Shown here: positions 56,121-63,981 of the stretch, piece after piece
Numbering within the stretch: the first letter of the stretch is position 1
How the letters are laid out: every line of letters begins with the position of its first letter
Assembly: GCF_005502885.1 (NCBI RefSeq)
Contig: NZ_SCMR01000006.1
Location: 99,417 to 163,416, forward strand
Length of the DNA: 64,000 nucleotides
Source of the DNA: Microbacterium sp. 2FI
GTDB taxonomy: Bacteria; Actinomycetota; Actinomycetes; Actinomycetales; Microbacteriaceae
Reading direction: 5' to 3'
The notes under the pieces: generated by a model
The model's database searches: none
What the model was told of the DNA's origin: nothing
Seen by the model: only the letters and a program-made list of their open reading frames with translations
Position numbers and translations under genes: made by a program

Positions 56121-56822
56121 TTGGAAGAGAAGGCCCCCGCGTCGCAGACGCTCAGCCGCGGCATCCGGATCCTCGAGACCCTCGCCGATGCCCGCGAGCC
56201 GCTGTCGATCGATGACGTGGCCCATCACCTCGGGGTGCACCGCTCGGTGGCGTATCGCCTGGTGCGGACGCTGGAAGAGCACGGTCTGGTGGTGCGCGAC
56301 GGCAACGGGCGACTCGCACTGGGTGCCCGCATGGCGGCACTCGCGGCCGGCGTGGCTCACGACCTGCAGGCCGAGGCGCTCCCCGAGCTGACTGCGGCGG
56401 CGAACGATCTGGGCATGACGTGCTTCCTGTCGATCCTCGATCGCGACGAGTGCGTCACGCTCGCGAGCGTCGAGCCGCGGCACGCGGTCGCCTCGGTCGC
56501 CCAACGGCCGGGCACGCGGCATCCGGTCACCGTCGGGGCGCCCGGCAAGGCGATCCTCTCGCTCGTCGCCGAGCCGGCGTGGCCGGCCGACCTGGACGAT
56601 GAGCATCGTGCAGAAGTGCGGCTTGGCCGCGAGCGCGGATGGGCGACGAGCCACGACGAGGTGATCGCGGGCCTCCGTTCGATCGCCGTGCCGCTGACGC
56701 TCCCGACGGGCGAGCGAGCCGCGATCGCGGTCGTCTACCTGTCGGATCCGCATCCGGATGCCGACATCGCTGCGCGGCTCACGGCCGTGGCATCGGCGAT
56801 CCGGTCGGCGATCGGCGGCTGA
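56121..56822 (+). CDS. IclR-family transcriptional regulator
   Basis: Regulator of 233 residues. The N-terminal winged helix is about 10-65 (LETLADAREPLSIDDVAHHLGVHRSVAYRLVRTLEEHGLV) and the effector domain about 80-230 (RPGTRHPVTVGAPGKAILS). TTG 56121 is the likely start because AGAGGA lies 7 nt before it; GTG 56100 is an alternative. It is divergent from the hydroxylase and next to two palindromes, so it probably controls this pair in response to an aromatic acid. Confidence 0.9.
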   Translation: MEEKAPASQTLSRGIRILETLADAREPLSIDDVAHHLGVHRSVAYRLVRTLEEHGLVVRDGNGRLALGARMAALAAGVAHDLQAEALPELTAAANDLGMTCFLSILDRDECVTLASVEPRHAVASVAQRPGTRHPVTVGAPGKAILSLVAEPAWPADLDDEHRAEVRLGRERGWATSHDEVIAGLRSIAVPLTLPTGERAAIAVVYLSDPHPDADIAARLTAVASAIRSAIGG

Positions 56823-56831
56823 GTCGGCCGC

Positions 56832-57143
56832 TCAGCGCTGAGAACCCCCGACGTCGTCGACGAAGCGGATGTTGTACTCCGCGACCCGCTGCGGCACGCC
56901 CGCGAACGCCTCGGCGCGGGCGTCGGAGGCCATGTACTCCTTCTCGAGTGCGAGGAACGCCTCCGGGTCGCCGGGGGCGCTCACGGCCCAGACGAACTCG
57001 TTCGTCGCAGGCAGTCCGTACGCGAACTCGATCGCGAAACCAGCGACCGGCCGTACGCGCGGCATGCAGCCTTCCCACCACGACACGAACGCGTCGTACT
57101 CCCCATCGACGAGCGTGTACCGGCGCAGCTGGATCGTCTTCAT
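56832..57143 (-). CDS. NIPSNAP-like small protein
   Basis: 103 residues starting MKTIQLRRYTLVDGEYDAFVSWWEGCMPRVRPV, the ferredoxin-like dimeric alpha/beta fold of NIPSNAP family proteins. It continues with EFVWAVSAPGDPEAFLALEKEYMAS. ATG 57143 has GGAG before it. Ends convergent with IclR (9-bp gap) and is divergent from the ThDP enzyme gene. Role in aromatic catabolism is not known. Confidence 0.82.
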   Translation of the reverse strand: MKTIQLRRYTLVDGEYDAFVSWWEGCMPRVRPVAGFAIEFAYGLPATNEFVWAVSAPGDPEAFLALEKEYMASDARAEAFAGVPQRVAEYNIRFVDDVGGSQR

Positions 57144-57170
57144 CGCTCCATCATGCCGTGGGCGCGGTCC

Positions 57171-57176
57171 TATACT
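57171..57176 (+). promoter_or_regulatory. Candidate -10 box TATACT before the ThDP enzyme gene
   Basis: TATACT lies 112 nt before ATG 57289 in an otherwise plain leader; no clear -35 is seen. It may also belong to the opposite NIPSNAP-like gene. Confidence 0.35.
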
Positions 57177-57288
57177 CGAAGTCGTCCGACGGGAACGATC
57201 ACGTCGGTGCTCGAAAAATGGGCACGCCGCGCGAGCGCGCGAGACACATACGGCCTCAGCATCCGTTCCGTCTTGCAGGAGTTCCCGC

Positions 57289-58941
57289 ATGCCCACCGTC
57301 TCGGCGCACGTCGCGCTCACCCTCGCCCGCCACATCGACCACGTCTTCGGGGTCATGGGCAACGGCAACGCCTACTTCCTCGATGCGCTCGAGCGCGGCG
57401 CCGAGGTCGCCTTCACCGCGGTACGCCACGAGGCCGGCGGTGTCGTCGCGGCGGACGCCTTCCACCGCGCATCGGGACGCCTGGCCGCGGCGACCGCGAC
57501 GTACGGCGCGGGCTTCACGAACACGCTCACGGCCCTCGCCGAGGCAGTGCAGGCACACGTTCCGCTCGTGCTGGTCGTCGGCGACGAGCCGACGTCGGGG
57601 CGGCGCCCCTGGGGCGTCGACCAGATCGCGCTGGCGTCGGCGGTCGGCGCTCGCACGTACACGGTCGGGCGGACGGATGCCGCAGCCACGACCGTCATCG
57701 CGATCGAGCACGCCCTGACCTATCGCGTGCCGACCGTGCTGGCGATCCCGTACGACGTCGCCGCCCTCGAGGCGGGGCCGGTTCCCGAGGCACCCGAGCC
57801 ACGGGTGCCCGGTCCGCTCGCACCGAGCGGAGCGTTCGCCACGGGTGCGGTGCGCGAGATCGCGGCCGCACTCGCGGGCGCCGAGCGTCCGCTCCTGCTG
57901 GCAGGGCGCGGCGCGTGGATCTCGGGCGCGGGCGCCGCGCTCGGCGAGATCGCCGACCTCACCGGCGCCGTCACCGCCTCGACCGCGCTCGGGCGCGGTG
58001 TCTTCCCGCGCGCCGAATTCGAACTCGGTGTGACCGGGGGCTTCGGGGCCGAAGGGGCGATGGAACTCGTGCGCCAGGCAGACGTCGCCGTCGTGTTCGG
58101 GGCGTCGCTCAACCAGTTCACGATGCGCTTCGGCGATCTGTTCGCCCCGGGGACGCGCGTGTTCCAGATCGACGTCGCCCCCGCGGCGACGCACCCCCAC
58201 ATCGCGGGTTTCGTGCGAGCGGATGCCGCCGTGGCGGCGCGCGCGATCGCCGAGGCCCTGCAGGCCGGCGGCGCTGCCGCAAGCGGCTGGCGCGACACCG
58301 TCGACGTCGCGGCGCTGCGGGCCTACGACGAGGGCGACGATCTCGCCCCCGACGGGCGCCTCGACCCCCGATCGGTCGCCGCGCGGATCGGCGAGCTGCT
58401 GCCCGAGGACCGCGTCGTCGTCTCGGACGGCGGGCACTTCATCGGCTGGGCGAACATGTACTGGCCCGTGGCCTCACCCGACCGCATGATGATGATCGGC
58501 ACGGCGTTCCAGTCGATCGGACTCGGCTGGCCGTCGGTCGCCGGCGCCGCCCGCGCCCGACCCGAGGCGACGGTGGTGCTCACGACCGGCGACGGCGGCG
58601 GGCTCATGGCGCTCGCCGACCTCGAGTCGGCGGTGCGGGTCGCGGGCGGCCGCGGTGTCGCTGTCGTCTGGAACGACGCAGCCTATGGCGCCGAGGTGAA
58701 CCTCTACGGACTCAAAGGACTCGCGCAGGGGCCGATGCTCATCCCCGAGGTCGACTTCGCCGCCCTGGCCGCCGGCGTCGGTGCCGAAGGGGTCGTCGTG
58801 CGGACGCTCGGCGACCTGGATCGCCTGCAATCGTGGACCGCCGAGCCCGCGGCATCCCGCCCGTTCCTCGTGCTCGACTGCCGGATCTCGGGCGCCGTGA
58901 TCGCGCCCTATCAGCAGGAGATCATCCGCGTGAATTCCTGA
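57289..58941 (+). CDS. Thiamine diphosphate-dependent enzyme (decarboxylase/synthase family)
   Basis: Protein of 550 residues with the three domains of the acetolactate synthase/pyruvate decarboxylase family. Glu48 (VRHEAGG) is the cofactor-activating residue. The ThDP motif is GDGGGLMALADLES, ending at WNDAAYG about 30 residues later, so it is complete. The Pyr-domain substrate loop is TYGAGFTNTLTALAEA. ATG 57289 follows AGGAG. Benzoylformate-, phenylpyruvate- or 2-hydroxyacyl-CoA-type reactions are possible. Located in the aromatic cluster, it may provide the entry step, for example decarboxylating an aryl-2-oxoacid; the substrate is unknown. Confidence 0.85.
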   Translation: MPTVSAHVALTLARHIDHVFGVMGNGNAYFLDALERGAEVAFTAVRHEAGGVVAADAFHRASGRLAAATATYGAGFTNTLTALAEAVQAHVPLVLVVGDEPTSGRRPWGVDQIALASAVGARTYTVGRTDAAATTVIAIEHALTYRVPTVLAIPYDVAALEAGPVPEAPEPRVPGPLAPSGAFATGAVREIAAALAGAERPLLLAGRGAWISGAGAALGEIADLTGAVTASTALGRGVFPRAEFELGVTGGFGAEGAMELVRQADVAVVFGASLNQFTMRFGDLFAPGTRVFQIDVAPAATHPHIAGFVRADAAVAARAIAEALQAGGAAASGWRDTVDVAALRAYDEGDDLAPDGRLDPRSVAARIGELLPEDRVVVSDGGHFIGWANMYWPVASPDRMMMIGTAFQSIGLGWPSVAGAARARPEATVVLTTGDGGGLMALADLESAVRVAGGRGVAVVWNDAAYGAEVNLYGLKGLAQGPMLIPEVDFAALAAGVGAEGVVVRTLGDLDRLQSWTAEPAASRPFLVLDCRISGAVIAPYQQEIIRVNS

Positions 58942-59003
58942 CGCAGCTGCGCGGGCGTCGCGGTTGCGACGCAGTGCCGGGGGGGTAGACGATGGAGGGT
59001 GTG

Positions 59004-59026
59004 ATCGTATACGATTTCGCATACGA
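59004..59026 (+). promoter_or_regulatory. GntR-type operators TCGTATACGA and TCGCATACGA in the FAH operon promoter
   Basis: ATCGTATACGAT (59004-59015) is followed after 2 bp by the one-mismatch copy TCGCATACGA (59017-59026), 20 nt before ATG 59046. This is the usual form of FCD-class GntR sites. The GntR gene is in the same operon. Confidence 0.75.
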
Positions 59027-59045
59027 CGCTAGGGCGAGGGAGCTC

Positions 59046-60161
59046 ATGACCGAACAACGCTCATCGGATGCCGCAGATCCGCGGTTCGCCGCGCTCGGGC
59101 GCCGTCCCGGCAAGATCATCGCGATCCACCTCAGCTACGCCTCTCGCGCCGACCAGCGCGGCCGGCGCCCCGCCGCGCCGTCGTACTTCTTGAAGCCGTC
59201 GAGCTCGGTCGCGGCATCCGGCAGCACGATCGAGCGCCCCGCCGGCACCGAGCTCCTCGCCTTCGAGGGCGAGATCGCGTTGGTGATCGGCACACCAGCC
59301 CGGCGCGTCAGCGTCGATCAGGCATGGAGCCACGTCGCGTCGGTCACCGCGGCCAACGACTTCGGCCTCTACGACCTGCGCGCGAACGACAAGGGCTCGA
59401 ACCTGCGCTCCAAGGGCGGCGACGGCTTCACGCCTCTCGGCCCCGCCCTCCTCCCGGCCGGCGACCTCGACCCCACCGCGCTCCGCGTGCGCACATGGGT
59501 GAACGGCGAGCTCGCGCAGGACGACACGACCGCCGGCCTCATCTTCCCGCTGGCGCAGCTCGTCGCCGACCTGTCGCAGCACGTCACCCTCGAAGTCGGC
59601 GACGTGATCCTCACCGGCACGCCCGCCGGCTCTTCCGTGGTCGTGACGGGCGATGTCGTCGAGGTCGAAGTCGACTCCCCCGCGCTCGGGCTGTCGACCG
59701 GTCGCCTCGTGACGACCGTGACGCAGGGCGCGGCATCCTTTGATGCCTCCCTGGGGTCGCTCCCCGCGGTCGACGACACCCAGCGCGCCGAGGCCTGGGG
59801 ATCCCGCGAGGCTGCGGGGCTTCCCGCGGAGCCCGCGACCCTTGTCACCGGATCAGGTGATGTCGCCGGGGCAGGACGAACCGCCCCGGAATCTCCATCA
59901 CCGGCGACAGCACCTGATCTCGTCGCGGCCCTCTCGCCCGAACTCCGGCAAAGGCTCGAGCGGACCCCCGTCGCCGCACTGTCCGCACAACTGCGCAAGC
60001 GCGGACTCGACGGCCGCTGCATCCCGAAGCCAAGCTCGTCGGCACCGCCCGCACCCTGCGGTTCGTGCCGCTGCGTGAAGACCTCTTCGCCAGTCACGGC
60101 GGCGGCTACAACGCGCAGAAGCGCGCGTTCGACGCGGTCGGCGAGGGCGAGGTCATCGTGA
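59046..60161 (+). CDS. Fumarylacetoacetate hydrolase-family protein, fused RraA-like domain split by frameshift
   Basis: FAH-fold enzyme of 371 residues as read. FAH motifs: LAFEGEIALVIG (metal Glu pair), VTAANDFGLYDLRANDKGSNLRSKGGDGFTPLGP, and VGDVILTGTPAG. From residue 323 the frame changes: one base downstream the reading frame gives CTG-CAT (Leu-His-Pro-Glu-Ala-Lys-Leu-Val-Gly) and continues into an RraA-like domain (60065-60595). A single missing base near 60012-60016, for example GGC-GCG-CTG reduced to GGCCGCTG, restores a 516-residue fusion. In homoprotocatechuate catabolism FAH proteins act as HpaG decarboxylase/isomerase. ATG 59046 has GAGGGAG and is under GntR sites. Confidence 0.82.
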   Translation: MTEQRSSDAADPRFAALGRRPGKIIAIHLSYASRADQRGRRPAAPSYFLKPSSSVAASGSTIERPAGTELLAFEGEIALVIGTPARRVSVDQAWSHVASVTAANDFGLYDLRANDKGSNLRSKGGDGFTPLGPALLPAGDLDPTALRVRTWVNGELAQDDTTAGLIFPLAQLVADLSQHVTLEVGDVILTGTPAGSSVVVTGDVVEVEVDSPALGLSTGRLVTTVTQGAASFDASLGSLPAVDDTQRAEAWGSREAAGLPAEPATLVTGSGDVAGAGRTAPESPSPATAPDLVAALSPELRQRLERTPVAALSAQLRKRGLDGRCIPKPSSSAPPAPCGSCRCVKTSSPVTAAATTRRSARSTRSARARSS

Positions 60162-60595
60162 TCGAGGCCCGGGGCGAGACCGGCTCTGGCACGCTCGGCG
60201 ACATCCTCGCGCTGCGTGCCCAGGCCCGCGGAGCGGCCGGAATCATCACCGACGGCGGCGTCCGCGATTACGACGCCGTCGCCGCAATCGGCATCCCGGT
60301 GTTCTCCTCCGGCGCGCACCCCGCGGTCCTCGGCCGGCGCCACGTGCCGTGGGACCACGATGTGACGATCGGATGCGGCGGCACCACCGTGCAGCCGGGC
60401 GACGTCATCGTCGGCGACGCGGACGGGGTGATCGTCATTCCGCCCTCCCTCGCCGAGGAGGTCGCCGACGCTGCGCTCGCGCAGGAGGAGGAGGACGCCT
60501 GGATCGCCGAACAGGTGCGGGCGGGGCATCCGATCGACGGACTCTTCCCGATGAACGCCCACTGGCGCGCGATCTTCGCGGAGCGCCAGAAGTGA
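60065..60595 (+). CDS. RraA-like domain (C-terminal part of the FAH fusion, after the frameshift)
   Basis: 176 residues from GTG 60065; the true domain begins upstream at about 60017 in the same frame. It reads ASHGGGYNAQKRAFDAV, GARGAAGIITDGGVRDYDAV and GRRHVPWDHDVTIGCGGTTVQPGDVIVGDADGVIVIP, typical of the RraA/HMG-aldolase family (4-hydroxy-4-methyl-2-oxoglutarate aldolase and relatives). The internal GVRD and DADGVIV segments are the metal/substrate site. A retro-aldol or decarboxylase step in homoprotocatechuate breakdown, replacing HpaI, is inferred. Stop overlaps gntR by 4 bp. Confidence 0.8.
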   Translation: MPLREDLFASHGGGYNAQKRAFDAVGEGEVIVIEARGETGSGTLGDILALRAQARGAAGIITDGGVRDYDAVAAIGIPVFSSGAHPAVLGRRHVPWDHDVTIGCGGTTVQPGDVIVGDADGVIVIPPSLAEEVADAALAQEEEDAWIAEQVRAGHPIDGLFPMNAHWRAIFAERQK

Positions 60596-61275
60596 CCGCC
60601 ACCACAAGCCTCAGCAAGTCGCAGCAGGCCTACCGCTGGGTCAAGGAGCGGATCGCGAGCCAGGAATTCAGCCCCGGCTATCGACTCGTGCTCGGCACGA
60701 TCGCGGGCGAACTCGACATGAGCGTCGTGCCCGTGCGCGAAGCGATCCGGCAGCTCGAAGCCGAAGGCCTCGTGATGTTCGAGCGCAACGTCGGCGCGCG
60801 TGTCTCGATGGTCGACGACACGCAGTACCGGCACAGCATGCAGGCGCTGTCGATCCTCGAGGGCACTGCGACGGCGCTCGCGGCGCGGCGCCTCACCGTC
60901 GACGACATCCGGCGCGCGCGATCCGTCAACGACCTCATGGTCGAGACGCTCGACCACTTCGACCCGCGGGCGTTCACGGCGCTCAACCAGGAGTTCCACT
61001 CGACGCTGTTCGAGAAGTGCTCGAACCCGCGGATGCTCGAACTCGTGCACGCCGAGTGGGCGCGCCTCGGTCACCTCCGCGACTCGACCTTCAGCTTCGT
61101 GCCCGGCCGCGCTGCGGAGTCGGTGCGCGAGCACGAGAACATCCTGTCGCTCATCGAGACGAGCGCCCCCCTCGCAGACATCGAGACGGCCGCCCGCCGC
61201 CACCGATCGGCGACCCTCGACGCCTACCTGATCCATGAGCACCCCGACGAGGCACTCGGCCTCCCCGACTTCTGA
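60592..61275 (+). CDS. GntR-family regulator (FCD class) of the aromatic cluster
   Basis: Regulator of 227 residues. The winged HTH is SLSKSQQAYRWVKERIASQEFSPGYRLVLGTIAGELDMSVVPVREAIRQLEAEGLV (7-62). The FCD ligand domain (about 80-215) has the metal His positions in NQEFHSTLF, VREHENIL and ARRHRSATL. GTG 60592 overlaps the RraA-like stop (GTGA). Predicted to bind the TCGTATACGA palindromes at 56066 and 59005 and release on an aromatic acid. Confidence 0.92.
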   Translation: MTATTSLSKSQQAYRWVKERIASQEFSPGYRLVLGTIAGELDMSVVPVREAIRQLEAEGLVMFERNVGARVSMVDDTQYRHSMQALSILEGTATALAARRLTVDDIRRARSVNDLMVETLDHFDPRAFTALNQEFHSTLFEKCSNPRMLELVHAEWARLGHLRDSTFSFVPGRAAESVREHENILSLIETSAPLADIETAARRHRSATLDAYLIHEHPDEALGLPDF

Positions 61276-61308
61276 CCCTCTCCCCTCCGACTTCGACGAG
61301 GAAACCCC

Positions 61309-62811
61309 ATGACCGACGCCCGGCACTTCCCCGACGGCCTGCCCGACCGCATCCGGCACTACATCGACGGCGCGTTCGTCGACTCGCAGGACGGCGACAC
61401 GTTCGACGTGCTCGATCCGGTGACCAACGAGACCTACGTCACCGCCGCAGCCGGCAAGAAGGCCGACATCGACCTCGCGGTGGCAGCGGCGCGGCGCGCC
61501 TTCACTGAAGGCCCCTGGCCACGAATGCTGCCCCGCGAGCGGTCGCGGGTCCTGCACCGCATCGCCGACATCGTCGAATCGCGGGATGCCCGTCTCGCCG
61601 AGCTCGAGTCGTTCGACTCGGGGCTTCCGATCACTCAGGCGCTCGGCCAGGCGCGGCGTGCGGCCGAGAACTTCCGCTTCTTCGCCGACCTCATCGTCGC
61701 CCAGGCCGACGACGCCTACAAGGTGCCAGGCCGTCAGCTGAACTACGTCAACCGCAAGCCGATCGGCGTCGCCGGGCTCATCACCCCATGGAACACGCCC
61801 TTCATGCTCGAGTCATGGAAGCTCGGCCCCGCGCTCGCGACCGGCAACACGGTCGTGCTCAAGCCCGCCGAGTTCACACCCCTGTCCGCGTCACTGTGGG
61901 CCGGCATCTTCGAGGAGGCCGGGCTCCCGCAGGGGGTCTTCAACCTCGTCAACGGACTGGGTGAGGATGCCGGCGACGCGCTGGTCAAGCATCCCGATGT
62001 CCCCCTCATCTCGTTCACCGGCGAGAGCCGCACGGGGCAGATCATCTTCGGCAACGCGGCCCCCTTCCTCAAGGGCCTGTCGATGGAGCTCGGGGGCAAG
62101 TCGCCGGCGATCGTCTTCGCCGACGCGAACCTCGACGAGGCCATCGACGCCACGATCTTCGGGGTGTTCTCGCTCAACGGCGAGCGCTGCACCGCGGGGT
62201 CGCGCATCCTCGTCGAGCGGTCGATCTACGAGGAGTTCGTGCAGCGCTACGCGGCGCAGGCCTCGCGCGTGAAAGTCGGCTACCCGCACGACCCCGCGAC
62301 CGAGGTCGGCGCCCTCGTGCACCCCGAGCACTACGACAAGGTCATGAGCTACGTCGAGCTCGGCAAGACCGAGGCTCGGCTCGTCGCCGGCGGCGGCCGA
62401 CCCCAGGGCTTCGAGACCGGCAACTTCGTCGCACCGACGGTGTTCGCCGACGTCGCGCCCGACGCCCGCATCTTCCAGGAGGAGATCTTCGGGCCGGTCG
62501 TCGCGATCACGCCCTTCGACTCCGACGCCGAGGCGCTGGCCCTGGCGAACGACACGAAGTACGGCCTGGCCGCCTACGTCTGGACGAGCGACCTGACCCG
62601 CGCCCACAACTTCGCGCAGGGTGTCGAGGCCGGCATGGTGTGGCTGAACTCGAACAACGTGCGCGACCTCCGCACGCCCTTCGGCGGCGTCAAGGCCTCG
62701 GGTCTCGGTCACGAGGGCGGCTACCGCTCGATCGATTTCTACACCGACCAGCAGGCCGTGCACATCACGCTCGGCGCCCCCCACAACCCCACCTTCGGCA
62801 AGGAAGCTTGA
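61309..62811 (+). CDS. hpaE: 5-Carboxymethyl-2-hydroxymuconic-semialdehyde dehydrogenase
   Basis: Aldehyde dehydrogenase of 500 residues, family HpaE. ITPWNTPFMLESWKLGPALATG, SFTGESRTGQIIFGNAAPFLKG, SMELGGKSPAIVFADANLD and LNGERCTAGSRILVE (catalytic Cys) are present. The HpaE/DmpC branch is indicated by the GESRTG loop and SNNVRDLRTPFGG. It oxidises the HpaD ring-cleavage product. ATG 61309 follows GAGGAAA; hpaD begins 1 nt after the stop. Confidence 0.93.
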   Translation: MTDARHFPDGLPDRIRHYIDGAFVDSQDGDTFDVLDPVTNETYVTAAAGKKADIDLAVAAARRAFTEGPWPRMLPRERSRVLHRIADIVESRDARLAELESFDSGLPITQALGQARRAAENFRFFADLIVAQADDAYKVPGRQLNYVNRKPIGVAGLITPWNTPFMLESWKLGPALATGNTVVLKPAEFTPLSASLWAGIFEEAGLPQGVFNLVNGLGEDAGDALVKHPDVPLISFTGESRTGQIIFGNAAPFLKGLSMELGGKSPAIVFADANLDEAIDATIFGVFSLNGERCTAGSRILVERSIYEEFVQRYAAQASRVKVGYPHDPATEVGALVHPEHYDKVMSYVELGKTEARLVAGGGRPQGFETGNFVAPTVFADVAPDARIFQEEIFGPVVAITPFDSDAEALALANDTKYGLAAYVWTSDLTRAHNFAQGVEAGMVWLNSNNVRDLRTPFGGVKASGLGHEGGYRSIDFYTDQQAVHITLGAPHNPTFGKEA

Positions 62812-62812
62812 G

Positions 62813-63979
62813 ATGACGACCCGCGACGACATGACCCTGACCTCTTCGGGCTACTACGTGAGCCAGGAAGCGCCGATCCGCACCGACGACCCTGTGCCGA
62901 CGCCACTGGCTTCTCCGCCCGACATTCTTCGCTGCGCCTACATGGAGCTCGTGGTCACCGACCTCGCGGCATCCCGCGTCTTCTATGTCGACGTGCTCGG
63001 GCTCTACGTCACCGAAGAGGACGACGAGGCGATCTACCTGCGGAGCACCGAGGAGTTCATCCATCACAATCTCGTTCTCCGCAAAGGTCCCGTCGCGGCC
63101 GTCGCGGCCTTCTCGTACCGGGTGCGCTCGGCCGCCGAACTCGACAAGGCGGTCGCGTTCTATGAGGAACTCGGATGCCGCGTCGAACGTCGCCCGGACG
63201 GATTCGTGAAGGGCATCGGCGACTCGGTGCGCGTCACCGATCCACTCGGCTTCCCATACGAGTTCTTCTTCCAGACCGAGCACGTCGAGCGCCTCTCGTG
63301 GCGGTACGACCTGCACACGCCGGGCGAGCTCGTGCGTCTCGACCACTTCAACCAGGTGACGCCCGACGTGCCGCGCGCGGTCGCCTTCATGCAGGACCTC
63401 GGGTTCCGCGTGACCGAAGACATCCAGGACGACGAGGGCACGGTCTACGCGGCGTGGATGCGCCGAAAGCCCACAGTGCACGACACCGCGATGACCGGCG
63501 GCGACGGACCCCGCATGCACCACGTCGCATTCGCGACGCACGAGAAGCACAACATCCTGGCGATCTGCGACAAGCTCGGCGCGCTCCGTCGCTCCGACGC
63601 GATCGAGCGCGGCCCCGGCCGGCACGGCGTGAGCAACGCGTTCTACCTCTACCTGCGCGACCCCGACGGGCATCGCGTCGAGATCTACACGCAGGACTAC
63701 TACACGGGCGACCCCGACAACCCGGTCATCACGTGGGACGTGCACGACAACCAGCGGCGCGATTGGTGGGGCAACCCCGTCGTCCCCTCGTGGTACACCG
63801 AGGCATCGCTCGTGCTCGACCTCGACGGCAACCCGCAGCCGGTCGTCGCCCGCACCGACGCGAGCGAGATGGCGGTGACGATCGGCGCCGACGGCTTCTC
63901 GTACACGCGGCCAGCCGACGCCCCCGAAGACCTCCCGAGCTGGAAGCAGGGCGAGTACAAGCTGGGCCACCAGCTGTGA
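62813..63979 (+). CDS. hpaD: 3,4-Dihydroxyphenylacetate (homoprotocatechuate) 2,3-dioxygenase
   Basis: Extradiol dioxygenase of 388 residues, close to Brevibacterium fuscum HPCD and Arthrobacter MndD. With an offset of +23 to HPCD numbering, every active-site residue is present: metal ligands His178, His237 and Glu290 (155, 214, 267), His223 (200), Asn180, Trp215, Arg266, Tyr280 and Arg316. Two vicinal-oxygen-chelate halves are visible. It inserts O2 next to the hydroxyls, using Fe(II) or Mn(II); which metal cannot be told. It is complete at its 3' end (TGA 63977-63979). Downstream hpa genes are lost at the contig end. Confidence 0.96.
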   Translation: MTTRDDMTLTSSGYYVSQEAPIRTDDPVPTPLASPPDILRCAYMELVVTDLAASRVFYVDVLGLYVTEEDDEAIYLRSTEEFIHHNLVLRKGPVAAVAAFSYRVRSAAELDKAVAFYEELGCRVERRPDGFVKGIGDSVRVTDPLGFPYEFFFQTEHVERLSWRYDLHTPGELVRLDHFNQVTPDVPRAVAFMQDLGFRVTEDIQDDEGTVYAAWMRRKPTVHDTAMTGGDGPRMHHVAFATHEKHNILAICDKLGALRRSDAIERGPGRHGVSNAFYLYLRDPDGHRVEIYTQDYYTGDPDNPVITWDVHDNQRRDWWGNPVVPSWYTEASLVLDLDGNPQPVVARTDASEMAVTIGADGFSYTRPADAPEDLPSWKQGEYKLGHQL

Positions 63980-63981
63980 CT

